Assembly (NCBI GenBank): GCA_036490215.1
Contig: DASXEH010000014.1
Location: 46,179-110,178, forward strand
DNA: 64,000 nt
Source: JASHSH01 sp036490215
GTDB lineage: Bacteria > Pseudomonadota > Alphaproteobacteria > Rhodospirillales > Magnetospirillaceae
Reading direction: 5' to 3'
This document shows positions 51,498-60,190 of the stretch, piece by piece (within the stretch, counting starts at the first letter, position 1; every line of letters begins with the position of its first letter). Under the pieces are notes generated by a model. The model was not told the DNA's origin, made no database searches, and worked only from the letters and a program-made list of their open reading frames with translations. The position numbers were made by a program, and so were the translations under genes.

Positions 51498-52553
51498 TCA
51501 AACTTTGGTGTCGACGCCCACGGCGTCCGAGAGCTTCGCAAAGCCATCGCGCCTGAGCAGGGCCGCGAGATCGCGCTTGATGCGCGTGACCAGCGCCGGC
51601 CCGTCATAGACCAGCGCCGTGTAGAGTTGGACCAGCGACGCACCGGCGCGGATTTTCGCATAGGCCTGTTCGCCCGATGCGATGCCGCCGCAGCCGATCA
51701 GCGGCATCTTGCCCTCCGTCAGCACAAACATGCGCGCCAGAACGCGCGTCGAGGGCACGAACAGCGGCGCGCCGGAAAGCCCACCCCCCTCACCTTTGTG
51801 CGGCGAGCGCAGCGTATCGGGCCGCGCGATCGTGGTGTTGGAGACGATCAGCCCATCGACCCGCATCGCCATCGTCACCGCCGCGATATCGGCAAGCTCG
51901 TCATCGACGAGGTCCGGCGCGATCTTGACCAGCAGCGGTGGGCCGTCGTTCGGCAGCATCGCGCGCGCCTCGTTGATGCGGCCGAGCAGCGCTTCGAGCG
52001 GCGCCTTGCCTTGGAGTGCGCGCAGGCCGGGCGTGTTCGGCGAGGAGAGATTGACCACGAGATAGTCGGCCATCGTGCCGAAGGCGCGCACACCGGCGGC
52101 GAAGTCGAGACCCGCATCGGCGCTGTCTTTGTTGCGGCCGAGATTAATGCCGAGCATGCCTTTGGGCCGCCGCGCCAACCGCGCGGCCACCGCGGCATGG
52201 CCTTCGCTGTTGAAGCCCATGCGGTTGATGACGGCGTTGTCTTCGGTCAGGCGAAAAAGACGCGGGCCTTGGGTGCCAGACTGCGGTCGCGGCGTAACGC
52301 TGCCCACTTCGGCCAGACCGAAACCGAGGGCAAGCGCTTGGGCCGGCGCTTCGCCGTGCTTGTCGAAACCGGCGGCGAGACCGACCGGATTGGGAAAGCG
52401 CTTGCCCCAGAGATCAACGGCAAGGATCGGATCGTCCACGCCCGGCGGGCGCCCTGCAAGGCCCAGCGCCAGCGCACGCAGCGCGAGGCGATGAGCCAGT
52501 TCGGGCGGCAACGATCGGAGGACCGGTCCGGCGAGGCGATAGAGATCGATCAC
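51498..52553 (-). CDS. pyrD: dihydroorotate dehydrogenase (quinone), class 2
   Basis: 351 aa membrane-associated FMN enzyme of pyrimidine synthesis. N-terminal helical MIDLYRLAGPVLRSLPPELA typical of class 2, NPVGLAAGFDKHGEA, catalytic Ser in VNLSSPNTPGLRALQ, and GCGGIASGEQAYAKIRAGAS near the C-terminus. Starts 24 bp after the ABC ATPase stop on the same strand. Confidence 0.96.
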   Translation of the reverse strand: MIDLYRLAGPVLRSLPPELAHRLALRALALGLAGRPPGVDDPILAVDLWGKRFPNPVGLAAGFDKHGEAPAQALALGFGLAEVGSVTPRPQSGTQGPRLFRLTEDNAVINRMGFNSEGHAAVAARLARRPKGMLGINLGRNKDSADAGLDFAAGVRAFGTMADYLVVNLSSPNTPGLRALQGKAPLEALLGRINEARAMLPNDGPPLLVKIAPDLVDDELADIAAVTMAMRVDGLIVSNTTIARPDTLRSPHKGEGGGLSGAPLFVPSTRVLARMFVLTEGKMPLIGCGGIASGEQAYAKIRAGASLVQLYTALVYDGPALVTRIKRDLAALLRRDGFAKLSDAVGVDTKV

Positions 52554-52577
52554 GCCTCGACTATAGATCGCTTCTGG

Positions 52578-53960
52578 CTATTGCGCTGCCTGGTTCTGAT
52601 CCGAGATGCCGTCGCTGCCGCCTCCACTCGGGGCGACAGGCTCGGGCTCTTCGGGCTCAGGCAGCGAGAGCACGCCAGCATTGTCGTCGTATTCGAAGAT
52701 CTCGGCGTAGCGGCCCCAGTTGATCACCACGTCGAGTACGCGATCGGCTTCGTCGTCGCTGAGATAATCCTCGAGCTCCTGCAAGAAACGGCCCTTCGGC
52801 GCGCGATGGCCGTTGCGCTCATTCAGGATGCGGCGGATGTGGGACGCCAGCGAGATGTGATGCAACAGAAGTTCGGCGAAGAGGGTCTTCTGGTCATCCA
52901 CGTCGGCGGCGGCGAAGGTCTTGCCCGCCGGCAACAGGAACGCGTCGCCGCCTTCCACTTTGACCAGACCGAACAGGCGGCCGGCTTCGAGCAAATGGAA
53001 CAGCTCGTCGTCTTCCACATCGAGCACTTCGACGAGATGCGGCAGGTCGGCCTTGCCGTTGAAGTCTTCGCCCGCCAGCGCTTCGCACAGCGCGTAAATC
53101 TTGCGGGGCGTGGCATCGGGCAAGCGGTAGCCGAGCGAGAGCGGTTCTGTGGTCGACCCTCCCGTCTTCTGCGAATGCTGTGTCATCACGCCATAGATTT
53201 CGTCGACGATCTGCTTGAACGCCGCCGAGTCGCGGTCGCGCGGCCGCGGCAGATTGACGACCACCTCGGCCTTGACGCGGCCCGGGTCGGACGACAGCAC
53301 CAGCACGCGGTCCGACATGTAGACCGCTTCTTCGATATTGTGCGAGACGATCAGCACGCTCTTCAGCGGAAGCGCGTGATCCTGCCAAAGATCGAGCACG
53401 TCATCGCGCAGCGTCTCCGCGGTCAACACGTCGAGCGCCGAGAAGGGTTCGTCCATCAGTAGCACATCGGGGCGCATGACGAGCGCGCGCGCAAAGCCAA
53501 CGCGCTGACGCATGCCGCCCGAAAGCTCGCGCGGATAGGCGGACTCATAACCGCTGAGGCCGATCGTCTCGATCGCTTCGAGGGCACGCTTCTCGCGCTC
53601 GTCCGGCGGCACGCCCATCGCCTCGAGACCGAGCTCGACGTTCTGCTCCACCGTCAACCACGGGAACAGTGCGAAGGACTGAAACACCATCGCGAGACCG
53701 TGCACTGGGCCATCGATCGTCTGCCCGCGATAGAGTACCTCGCCATTGCTGGCGGGCGAGAGCCCCGCGATGATGCGCAGCAGTGTCGACTTGCCCGAGC
53801 CCGATTTGCCGAGCAGCGCGACGATCTCGCCTTCGGCCAATTGGAAGTTCACGCCATCGAGCACGATGTGATCGCTGCGATCGGGCGCGCGGAAGGTTTT
53901 GCGCACGCCGGTCAGGCAGACCATCAGATTGGAACGGTTGGCATTCGCGATGGTGTTCAT
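52578..53960 (-). CDS. NitT/TauT-type ABC transporter ATP-binding protein with AAA-associated C-terminal domain
   Basis: 460 aa. ATPase: Walker A LLGKSGSGKSTLL, signature ELSGGMRQRVGFARAL, Walker B VLLMDEPFSALD, and switch His in LIVSHNIEEAVYMSD. After residue about 285 an AAA-associated C-terminal region follows (KIYALCEALAGEDFNGKADL, LLHHISLASHIRRILNERNG) as in nitrate/bicarbonate-type ATPases. ATG 53960 follows GGAGGG. Works with the upstream permease; no substrate-binding protein gene is adjacent. Confidence 0.9.
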   Translation of the reverse strand: MNTIANANRSNLMVCLTGVRKTFRAPDRSDHIVLDGVNFQLAEGEIVALLGKSGSGKSTLLRIIAGLSPASNGEVLYRGQTIDGPVHGLAMVFQSFALFPWLTVEQNVELGLEAMGVPPDEREKRALEAIETIGLSGYESAYPRELSGGMRQRVGFARALVMRPDVLLMDEPFSALDVLTAETLRDDVLDLWQDHALPLKSVLIVSHNIEEAVYMSDRVLVLSSDPGRVKAEVVVNLPRPRDRDSAAFKQIVDEIYGVMTQHSQKTGGSTTEPLSLGYRLPDATPRKIYALCEALAGEDFNGKADLPHLVEVLDVEDDELFHLLEAGRLFGLVKVEGGDAFLLPAGKTFAAADVDDQKTLFAELLLHHISLASHIRRILNERNGHRAPKGRFLQELEDYLSDDEADRVLDVVINWGRYAEIFEYDDNAGVLSLPEPEEPEPVAPSGGGSDGISDQNQAAQ

Positions 53961-53983
53961 GCTGTTTCCCTCCAGCCCGGCGT

Positions 53984-55720
53984 TCAAGTCGCACGCATAC
54001 GGCGTTCGGCGTATTGATAAAGCGGCCGCCACAACACGCGATTGAACGCGGTGACGACCACCGAGAGCACGACGATACCGAGCACGATGCGCGGATAGTC
54101 ACCCTTCTCAGTCATCTCGGCGATATAGGAACCGATGCCATGCGCGACGAGGGTATCGTCGCCCCATTTAACATATTCGCAGACGATGCTGGCATTCCAG
54201 GCACCGCCCGAAGCGGTGATTGCGCCGGTGATAAAATAGGGGAACACGCCGGGGATGCCGACGCGGCGCCACCACAGCCAGCCCTTCACGCCAAACATCG
54301 CCGCCGCTTCGCGCATATCAGTCGGGAAGGCGGTCGCACCGGCCATGACGTTGAACAGGATGTACCACTGCGTACCCATCAGCATCAGCGGGCTCAACCA
54401 GATATCGCGGTTGAGATCGAATTTGAGGATGACCACCGCGGCGAAACCGAACAGAAGATTGGCTGGGAACGCCGCAAGGAACTGCGCGAGCGGCTGAACC
54501 TTCTCGGCGATGCGCGGCCGCAGGCCCATCATCACGCCGAGCGGCACCCAGATGACGCTGGCAATGGCGATCAGAATAACGACGCGCAGCAAGGTGTAGA
54601 GCGAGAGCAGCGACGTTTCGCCGAGATCGTGCCAAGTCAGCGTGGTGCTGACGTAATCGAAGACACGCACCACGCAAAAAGCCGCCAAGATCACCACGAT
54701 CACATACCAGACGCCATCAACCGCGCGCGACGGCACCGGCATGCCGGTGCGGATTTTGGGCGTGGGCAAGCTGATCATCGAGGCGCGGCGGATGGTCCAG
54801 CCGACCGGGCCGAGAACCGCGCCCAGCAAATGCGCGCGCCGGCCGAGGTCGAGCAGCCAGGAGCTGGGCACGACCTGCGCCGCCGTCTGTTCGAAGCGGA
54901 ACTTGTCGGCCCAGGCGACCAGCGGGCGGAACAGCAGCTGATCGTACAGCAGGATCACGCCGATCATGGCGAGTACGGCCCAGCCTTCGGCACCGAAGTC
55001 TTTCTGGTCGAGCGCGGTGGCCACATAGGCGCCGATGCCCGGCAGCGTGATCGTCTTGTCGCCGACTGTGATCGCTTCGGACGCCACCACGAAGAACCAG
55101 GCGCCCGACATCGACATCATCATGTTCCAGATCAGGCCCGGCATTGAGAACGGCACTTCAAGGCGCCAGAACCGCTGCCACGCCGAGAGATGGAACGAAC
55201 GCGATGCCTCTTCCAGATCATGCGGCACGGTGCGCAGCGACTGATAGAAGCTGAAGGTCATGTTCCAGGCCTGCGAGGTGAAGATCGCGAAGATGCAGGC
55301 GAATTCGGCGCCCATCACGCTGCCGGGGAACAAGGACAGGAAGAAGACGACGGTAAAAGAGATGTAACCGAGGATCGGCACCGATTGCAGGATGTCGAGG
55401 ATCGGCACCAGCACCAGTTCGAGGCGGCGGCTTTTCGCCGCCAAGGTGCCATAGATGAAGGTGAAGACCAGCGACGCCACCAGCCCCGCCAGCATGCGCA
55501 ATACCGTGCGCAGCGCGTAATAGGGCAGATATTCGGGATCGAGCGTGACCTTTTCGATCTGGATCGTCTCGATCGGCACATTGGCTTTGTGGATGCCGAA
55601 ATAGGCCAGCGCCAGCAGGCACAGAATCATCGGGATGACGACCACGTCCCAACGGTTGGGAGCAATCGCCCGGGCAGTGCCACCGATCGAGAGGTAACCG
55701 TGGTGGTTGTTCGATGCCAT
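53984..55720 (-). CDS. ABC transporter permease, two fused BPD domains
   Basis: 578 aa. Two binding-protein-dependent transport modules in one chain, each with an EAA loop: DLEEASRSFHLSAWQRFWRL (first) and DMREAAAMFGVKGWLWWRRV (second). About 12 transmembrane segments in total. Usually such permeases act as homodimers of single domains, so the fusion makes a pseudo-dimer. The transport partner is the ATPase 23 bp downstream. Substrate probably a small anion or sulfonate, by family only. Confidence 0.88.
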   Translation of the reverse strand: MASNNHHGYLSIGGTARAIAPNRWDVVVIPMILCLLALAYFGIHKANVPIETIQIEKVTLDPEYLPYYALRTVLRMLAGLVASLVFTFIYGTLAAKSRRLELVLVPILDILQSVPILGYISFTVVFFLSLFPGSVMGAEFACIFAIFTSQAWNMTFSFYQSLRTVPHDLEEASRSFHLSAWQRFWRLEVPFSMPGLIWNMMMSMSGAWFFVVASEAITVGDKTITLPGIGAYVATALDQKDFGAEGWAVLAMIGVILLYDQLLFRPLVAWADKFRFEQTAAQVVPSSWLLDLGRRAHLLGAVLGPVGWTIRRASMISLPTPKIRTGMPVPSRAVDGVWYVIVVILAAFCVVRVFDYVSTTLTWHDLGETSLLSLYTLLRVVILIAIASVIWVPLGVMMGLRPRIAEKVQPLAQFLAAFPANLLFGFAAVVILKFDLNRDIWLSPLMLMGTQWYILFNVMAGATAFPTDMREAAAMFGVKGWLWWRRVGIPGVFPYFITGAITASGGAWNASIVCEYVKWGDDTLVAHGIGSYIAEMTEKGDYPRIVLGIVVLSVVVTAFNRVLWRPLYQYAERRMRAT

Positions 55721-56114
55721 TTTGCTGTTCCCCTGCCGCCGTCCCCGCCGCGTCGGGCAGGCAGTCCTTACGCCCCTGAGCTAATTGAGGCAATCCGGAA
55801 ATATATGGCATTTGGGTTACGGCCGGACACGCAGCTCGTATAGGAAAGATTGAGCAAACTGAGCCGGTTGCGCAGGGTCGGATTTCTTTGCCGATCGTGA
55901 CTGAAATACTGAGCGCGCGCCTTACGCCCAAATTACAGCTTGTTAAGAGTGGCAATTGCGGCGCTTATGTAATCTTGTAATCCAATCCCCATTGCCCGCG
56001 CTTTCGACCTGCACCTTCACCGTGCGGCGGTCCGTCGTTTTTTTGAACATTTTTGGCCGCCGGATTTTTTCGGGCATTCGTCGAATCCGTACCAGATCAG
56101 GAAAGCGAGACATT
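55721..56114. other. divergent intergenic region of the ABC operon
   Basis: 394 bp without a recognisable gene. It contains the promoter of the leftward ABC operon and that of the small gene at 56115, plus a weak hairpin with a T7 run around 56025-56044. No repeats or operator found. Confidence 0.4.
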
Positions 56115-56300
56115 ATGGCTTTGCCCAAATTTCTTAGCGGCCAGACGGTCCGCGTGATCCAGAACAAGCGCGTGACCAAGGCGAGCGGCAACTTCGAGGT
56201 CGGGCGCGTATTACCCGAAGAGAAGGGCGTGCATCAGTACTTGATCCGCTCGACGAGCGACGGTCATCAACGCGTGGTGGCGGAATACGAAATTGCCTAG
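56115..56300 (+). CDS. small hypothetical protein
   Basis: 61 aa, ATG at 56115: MALPKFLSGQTVRVIQNKRV and ending LIRSTSDGHQRVVAEYEIA. Its beta-rich pattern resembles a small SH3-like or KOW-like fold, without firm family. Preceding in-frame extension (53 codons) has poor composition and is ignored. Conserved appearance and codon use suggest it is real. Confidence 0.6.
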   Translation: MALPKFLSGQTVRVIQNKRVTKASGNFEVGRVLPEEKGVHQYLIRSTSDGHQRVVAEYEIA

Positions 56301-56526
56301 CGAAGATTCTTTCGACGATCGCGTCGTCGAACGCCTGGCCAAGAAAAACTATGACGACAGTAAATCCGGCACCCTGCCCTGGTTGCGCCTGGGATGGGGT
56401 ACGCGCGTGATCTGGATGGACCAGGCCCGCGCATCGATCGCCGCTTACCGATCCCCTTTCGCCTGGCTCTATTTCTGGCGGTCATCCGGCGCGTCGGCGA
56501 TACGCGCCACATCCAAGGACAATAAA
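56293..56526 (+). CDS. possible hypothetical protein with TTG start
   Basis: A plus-strand frame begins TTG at 56293, overlapping the previous gene by 8 bp, and reads SEDSFDDRVVERLAKKNYDD then WGTRVIWMDQARASIAAYR. Third-position bases are G/C-rich in the first half. The frame runs on to 56673, but the part past 56528 overlaps another small gene. The end chosen here is arbitrary. Weak evidence; it may be non-coding. Confidence 0.25.
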
Positions 56527-56527
56527 T

Positions 56528-56677
56528 ATGTCAAAGGGACAACAACGTTCGAATCGCGAAGCGAAGAAGCCGAAAAAGGTAGGCCCGCCCAAGGCCAAAG
56601 GGGACAAGGCTTCGCCCTTTATCGAACCGCTCGCGCGGCCGGGCCAAAAGAAACCCGGCCAACAAAAACCTAGATAG
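56528..56677 (+). CDS. very basic 49-aa small protein
   Basis: MSKGQQRSNREAKKPKKVGP, then about 29 more residues rich in Lys, Pro and Gly, ending QQKPR. Small proteins beginning MSKGQxRSNREAKKPK are recurrent in alphaproteobacterial genomes, so the frame is likely real. The nucleic-acid-like charge suggests binding to RNA or ribosomes, not established. It ends 8 bp inside the convergent helicase gene stop. Confidence 0.65.
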   Translation: MSKGQQRSNREAKKPKKVGPPKAKGDKASPFIEPLARPGQKKPGQQKPR

Positions 56678-59498
56678 AGGTTTCGTTCCCGGGTCGCAGC
56701 CCGCTGGACTGCGGCCCGTCCTGATCCAGGAACGCTTTGGTGATGGCCACCGCTTCGGCGAGACCAACCTTCTGAAGCTCGACGCCGGGCGGGAATGCGC
56801 CCGCCAGACGCGAGGGCATCAGCGGGTCCAGCAGGACGAAGACGCCGCGGTCATCGGCGCGCCGGACCAACCGGCCGAAAGCCTGTTTCAGCCTCAGCCG
56901 CGTGATCATATCGTCATAGCTGCGCTTGCCGAACGCCGCGCGTCTCGCCTTGTGCAGGATATCCGGCCGTGGCCAGGGCACGCGATCGAACACGATGAGG
57001 CGCAGCGACCGGCCCGGCACATCGACACCATCGCGCACCGCATCGGTACCGAGTAGACAGGCATCTTCCTCGGCGCGGAAAATATCGACGATGGTGCTCG
57101 TGTCCATGCCGTCGACATGCTGGGCGAAGAGCGGGATGCCGGCCTGATCGAGCGCCGGCGCGATCTTTTCCTGCACAGCGCGTAGCCGCGAGATCGCGGT
57201 GAAGAGACCAAGCCCGCCACCGCCGGCGGCCAGGAACAATTCGCGGAAGGCCGCGGCCACCTGGCCGATATCGTCCTTGCGCACATCCTTCACCACCAGC
57301 ACACGCGTGTGCGCCGGATAGTCGAAGGGCGAGGCCATGGCCGCGCGCATCGCCGGTTGCGGCAGATGGATCGTGCCGGCGCGGCGTTCGGCCGCCGCCC
57401 AATCGGCTTCGAGATCGCCCGAACCGTCCCGCAACGTGGCCGAAGTGACCAGGATGCCGTGACTGGGCTCGACCACGAATTTGGCGAAGGGAATCGTGGG
57501 ATCGATCCAGTGGCGATGAAAGCCGGTGTCGAAGTCGCGGCCCTCGATACGTTCGATCGCGAACCAATCGACGAAGCGCGCATCGGCCTGCCAATCGGGA
57601 TTGAGCGCGGCATCAGCCAGCCCATTCAACATCTCGCGCCACGCCGCCAGCGGCACCAGCGCCCGGCGGTCGATGCTGCGCGCCACCGCTTCCAGCCGCT
57701 GCCGCGCACTCGAATCGAGCGCACCGGCCTGCGCATCAAGGATCATCGTCAGCGTCTTGGCCAAAGTCGTCAGTGGCGAGGCGAGTTTGCCTAGCGCTGC
57801 CGCCAAGCTGCGTGCCGCATCGGCGAGGCCATCGATCAATGGGAACGGCTCGCATTCAAGACCATAGGGTCCGTCGATTGAAGGCGCGCGGGCGCGCACC
57901 TGCTGCCGCACCAAGCCGAGAAACGCCTCGCAGGCACCGGTCGACGATCCCTCAGCCAGGCGCGCATGCCAACCGGGACCCGGCAATACGCGCGCCGCGC
58001 TCATCGCTTCGTCGAGCGCGAGGCGGGCCTTGTCATCGCCGGCGATCAGATCTTCGCAGCGGCGCTTCAGCCCGCGCGCGCGGCTGCTGCGCCCGCCCTC
58101 TTCCGCACCCAGCAACCAGCGGCGCAATTCGGCCGCTTCGGCGCCGGAGAGCAGCGCGGAGAAGGCGCTGTCGGCGGCGTCGAACACGTGATGGCCCTCG
58201 TCGAACACAGTCCGCAGTGGCGGGTTGCCGTCATCGATCCCGCCCATCGCCGCCTGCACCATGACCAGCGCGTGATTGGCGACGACGATGTCGGCCTTGC
58301 GCGCGCGACGCACGGTGCGTTCGATGAAGCATTTCCGATAATGCGCACAGGCGGCATAGATGCATTCGCCGCGGCGATCGGCGAGGCCCAGGGTGCGCGG
58401 CCGTCCGAACAGATCGGGGAACCAGCCGGGGAGATCGCCGCCGACCATGTCGCCGTCGCGCGTGGCCAGAATCCAGCGCGCCATCAACCCGAGCGCCACA
58501 GCATCCGCCGCACCGCTGCCGAGGCTGGTTTGCCGCAGACGCGCCGCGGCCTCTTCGAAGTTCAGCAGACAGAGATAGTTCTCGCGGCCCTTGCGCACGA
58601 CGACCTTGCGCGCTTTGACCGCCGGATCGCGGTAGAGCCGATCGAGTTCGGCATCAAGCTGGCGTTGCAGATTGCGCGTATAGGTGCTGATCCAGACCGG
58701 CGCCTGATTCTTCTCAGCCCAGAGCGAGGCGGGCGCGATATAGCCGAGTGTCTTGCCCGTGCCGGTGCCGGCCTCAGCGAGGACCGCCTTCGGCACGCCT
58801 TGCACATCGCGCGGCGCAAAGGCCATCGCCGCGGCCGAGGCGTAATCGGCCTGGCTCGGCCGTTCTTCCGCCGTGCTGCCCAGCATCTGCGCCAGCCGCA
58901 TCCGGGCTTCGGAAGGTTCGACCGGCTGGCTACCCGGCGGCGGCTCGGGCGCCGTCTCCTGCCATTCCGGCAGATGCTCCCAGACATTGAACGCGCCCAC
59001 CGGCGCTTTGTCGCCACCCGCACCGATGGCCGCCAGCACTCCGGGCCCCCAGGCCCAGCCGGCGCGCGCCATCACCAGCGCTATGCCGCGCACCTCGGCC
59101 CGTTTGGCCTCGCCGTCCATACGGTCGCGGCGCGCGAATTCCACCAGCAGATGCGCGGCGATCGCCGGCAAAGTGGCCGCTTCGTCTTCGTGAGTTTTGG
59201 GCGCAGGCAGATCGAGCGCTTCGGCCAGGCCACGCACCGTGGGCACGACGAATTTGGCGGGGCGCACGAAGGCGAAGAGTTCGAGCAGATCGAAGGCCGG
59301 AAACGGATCGACGCCCAGCCGCGCCGCCACAGCGTTCCGGTGGCAGAGCATCGGCGGCTGCGCCTTGGCCCGGCGCGCAGCCTCGCCATGGGTGAGCGCC
59401 GCGATTTCGCCATCGGGCGTCAGCCACACGGCGCCGCGCGGATGGGTGATCAGCGCGGGCGCTTCGGGCAGATGCGGTTGTGGAACGGATTGGTTCAT
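56670..59498 (-). CDS. DinG/Rad3-like ATP-dependent DNA helicase
   Basis: 942 aa SF2 helicase. Walker A AEAGTGTGKTLGYIAPASLW (about residue 242); DEAH-type box FDEGHHVFDAADS at about 430. A Cys cluster in GECIYAACAHYRKC (about 376-390), with another Cys in YLCLLNFEE, fits the [4Fe-4S] of the XPD/DinG group. C-terminal motif VI region is RLKQAFGRLVRRADDRG. An N-terminal domain of about 200 residues of unclear nature precedes the helicase core. Likely in DNA repair and R-loop removal. Confidence 0.88.
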   Translation of the reverse strand: MNQSVPQPHLPEAPALITHPRGAVWLTPDGEIAALTHGEAARRAKAQPPMLCHRNAVAARLGVDPFPAFDLLELFAFVRPAKFVVPTVRGLAEALDLPAPKTHEDEAATLPAIAAHLLVEFARRDRMDGEAKRAEVRGIALVMARAGWAWGPGVLAAIGAGGDKAPVGAFNVWEHLPEWQETAPEPPPGSQPVEPSEARMRLAQMLGSTAEERPSQADYASAAAMAFAPRDVQGVPKAVLAEAGTGTGKTLGYIAPASLWAEKNQAPVWISTYTRNLQRQLDAELDRLYRDPAVKARKVVVRKGRENYLCLLNFEEAAARLRQTSLGSGAADAVALGLMARWILATRDGDMVGGDLPGWFPDLFGRPRTLGLADRRGECIYAACAHYRKCFIERTVRRARKADIVVANHALVMVQAAMGGIDDGNPPLRTVFDEGHHVFDAADSAFSALLSGAEAAELRRWLLGAEEGGRSSRARGLKRRCEDLIAGDDKARLALDEAMSAARVLPGPGWHARLAEGSSTGACEAFLGLVRQQVRARAPSIDGPYGLECEPFPLIDGLADAARSLAAALGKLASPLTTLAKTLTMILDAQAGALDSSARQRLEAVARSIDRRALVPLAAWREMLNGLADAALNPDWQADARFVDWFAIERIEGRDFDTGFHRHWIDPTIPFAKFVVEPSHGILVTSATLRDGSGDLEADWAAAERRAGTIHLPQPAMRAAMASPFDYPAHTRVLVVKDVRKDDIGQVAAAFRELFLAAGGGGLGLFTAISRLRAVQEKIAPALDQAGIPLFAQHVDGMDTSTIVDIFRAEEDACLLGTDAVRDGVDVPGRSLRLIVFDRVPWPRPDILHKARRAAFGKRSYDDMITRLRLKQAFGRLVRRADDRGVFVLLDPLMPSRLAGAFPPGVELQKVGLAEAVAITKAFLDQDGPQSSGLRPGNETSI

Positions 59499-59603
59499 CG
59501 TTCGTGCTCTAAGGGGCCCCGACTATAAGGCTTGCGCGGATGGAATGGCATGGAATGATGGAGACAGGGGGAGGCCGATGCACCGACGCCTGCATCATAT
59601 CCG

Positions 59604-60182
59604 ATGACCGCGCCGAAACGGGCCAGCGAACACGCCAAAGACCTGGCCTTTACCCGTGCGGCGGCACGTCAGCTGGCCGGTTTGTTGCCGGGTGAACGCC
59701 AGGGAATTCGCGAGGCGCTGTACCGCTATGTCGACGATCCCGCGTCCATGGCTGGCCGGGTGGTGGCGATGAAGACCGCGCCCGTCTCACGCCTGGCCAT
59801 CGGTACCAAGCGGCTGGTGATCGTCGAAGACGAGCGCCGCATCGTGGTGCTGAAGGTCGGCCTGGCCGATACCGACAATGCCTTCGCCCTACTGCGCGAT
59901 CTGGCGACGGGACGCGAAGAGCGCGTGAGGGAAGAAACCCTCGACCGGCTGCTCGCGGGCGAGAATATGGTGAAGGTCTGGCGCGAGCATCGCGGCATCA
60001 CCCAGACGCGGCTGGCCCGCCTGGCCGGGATCAACGCCCATTACCTCTCGAAGATCGAGACCGGCACACGCCATCCGTCCGACGAAGTAATGGCCGATAT
60101 CCAGCATGCGCTGGGCATTGACGCGCATGATTTCGGCCTGCTGGTCGATCTGCCCGGACGAAGGAAGCGCAAGCGGCGCTGA
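59604..60182 (+). CDS. RelE/ParE-like toxin fold fused to an XRE antitoxin-type HTH
   Basis: 192 aa. Residues about 14-88 resemble a RelE/ParE toxin: LAFTRAAARQLAGLLPGERQ, VSRLAIGTKRLVIVEDERRI and VVLKVG. Residues about 110-176 are a Cro/C1 HTH of the kind found in separate antitoxins: ETLDRLLAGENMVKVWREHR, GITQTRLARLAGINAHYLSK, IETGTRHPSDEVM. Usually these are two genes; here one chain carries both, so the toxin half may be inactive or always neutralised. No partner gene adjacent. Confidence 0.8.
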   Translation: MTAPKRASEHAKDLAFTRAAARQLAGLLPGERQGIREALYRYVDDPASMAGRVVAMKTAPVSRLAIGTKRLVIVEDERRIVVLKVGLADTDNAFALLRDLATGREERVREETLDRLLAGENMVKVWREHRGITQTRLARLAGINAHYLSKIETGTRHPSDEVMADIQHALGIDAHDFGLLVDLPGRRKRKRR

Positions 60183-60190
60183 CGCCTCCG

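Noticed and set aside
51627..53462. Long plus-strand ORF (611 codons) opposite pyrD and the ABC ATPase
   Set aside because: Antisense shadow of high-GC genes; no family motif.
57966..59528. Plus-strand ORF (520 codons) opposite the helicase
   Set aside because: Antisense shadow without recognisable domains.
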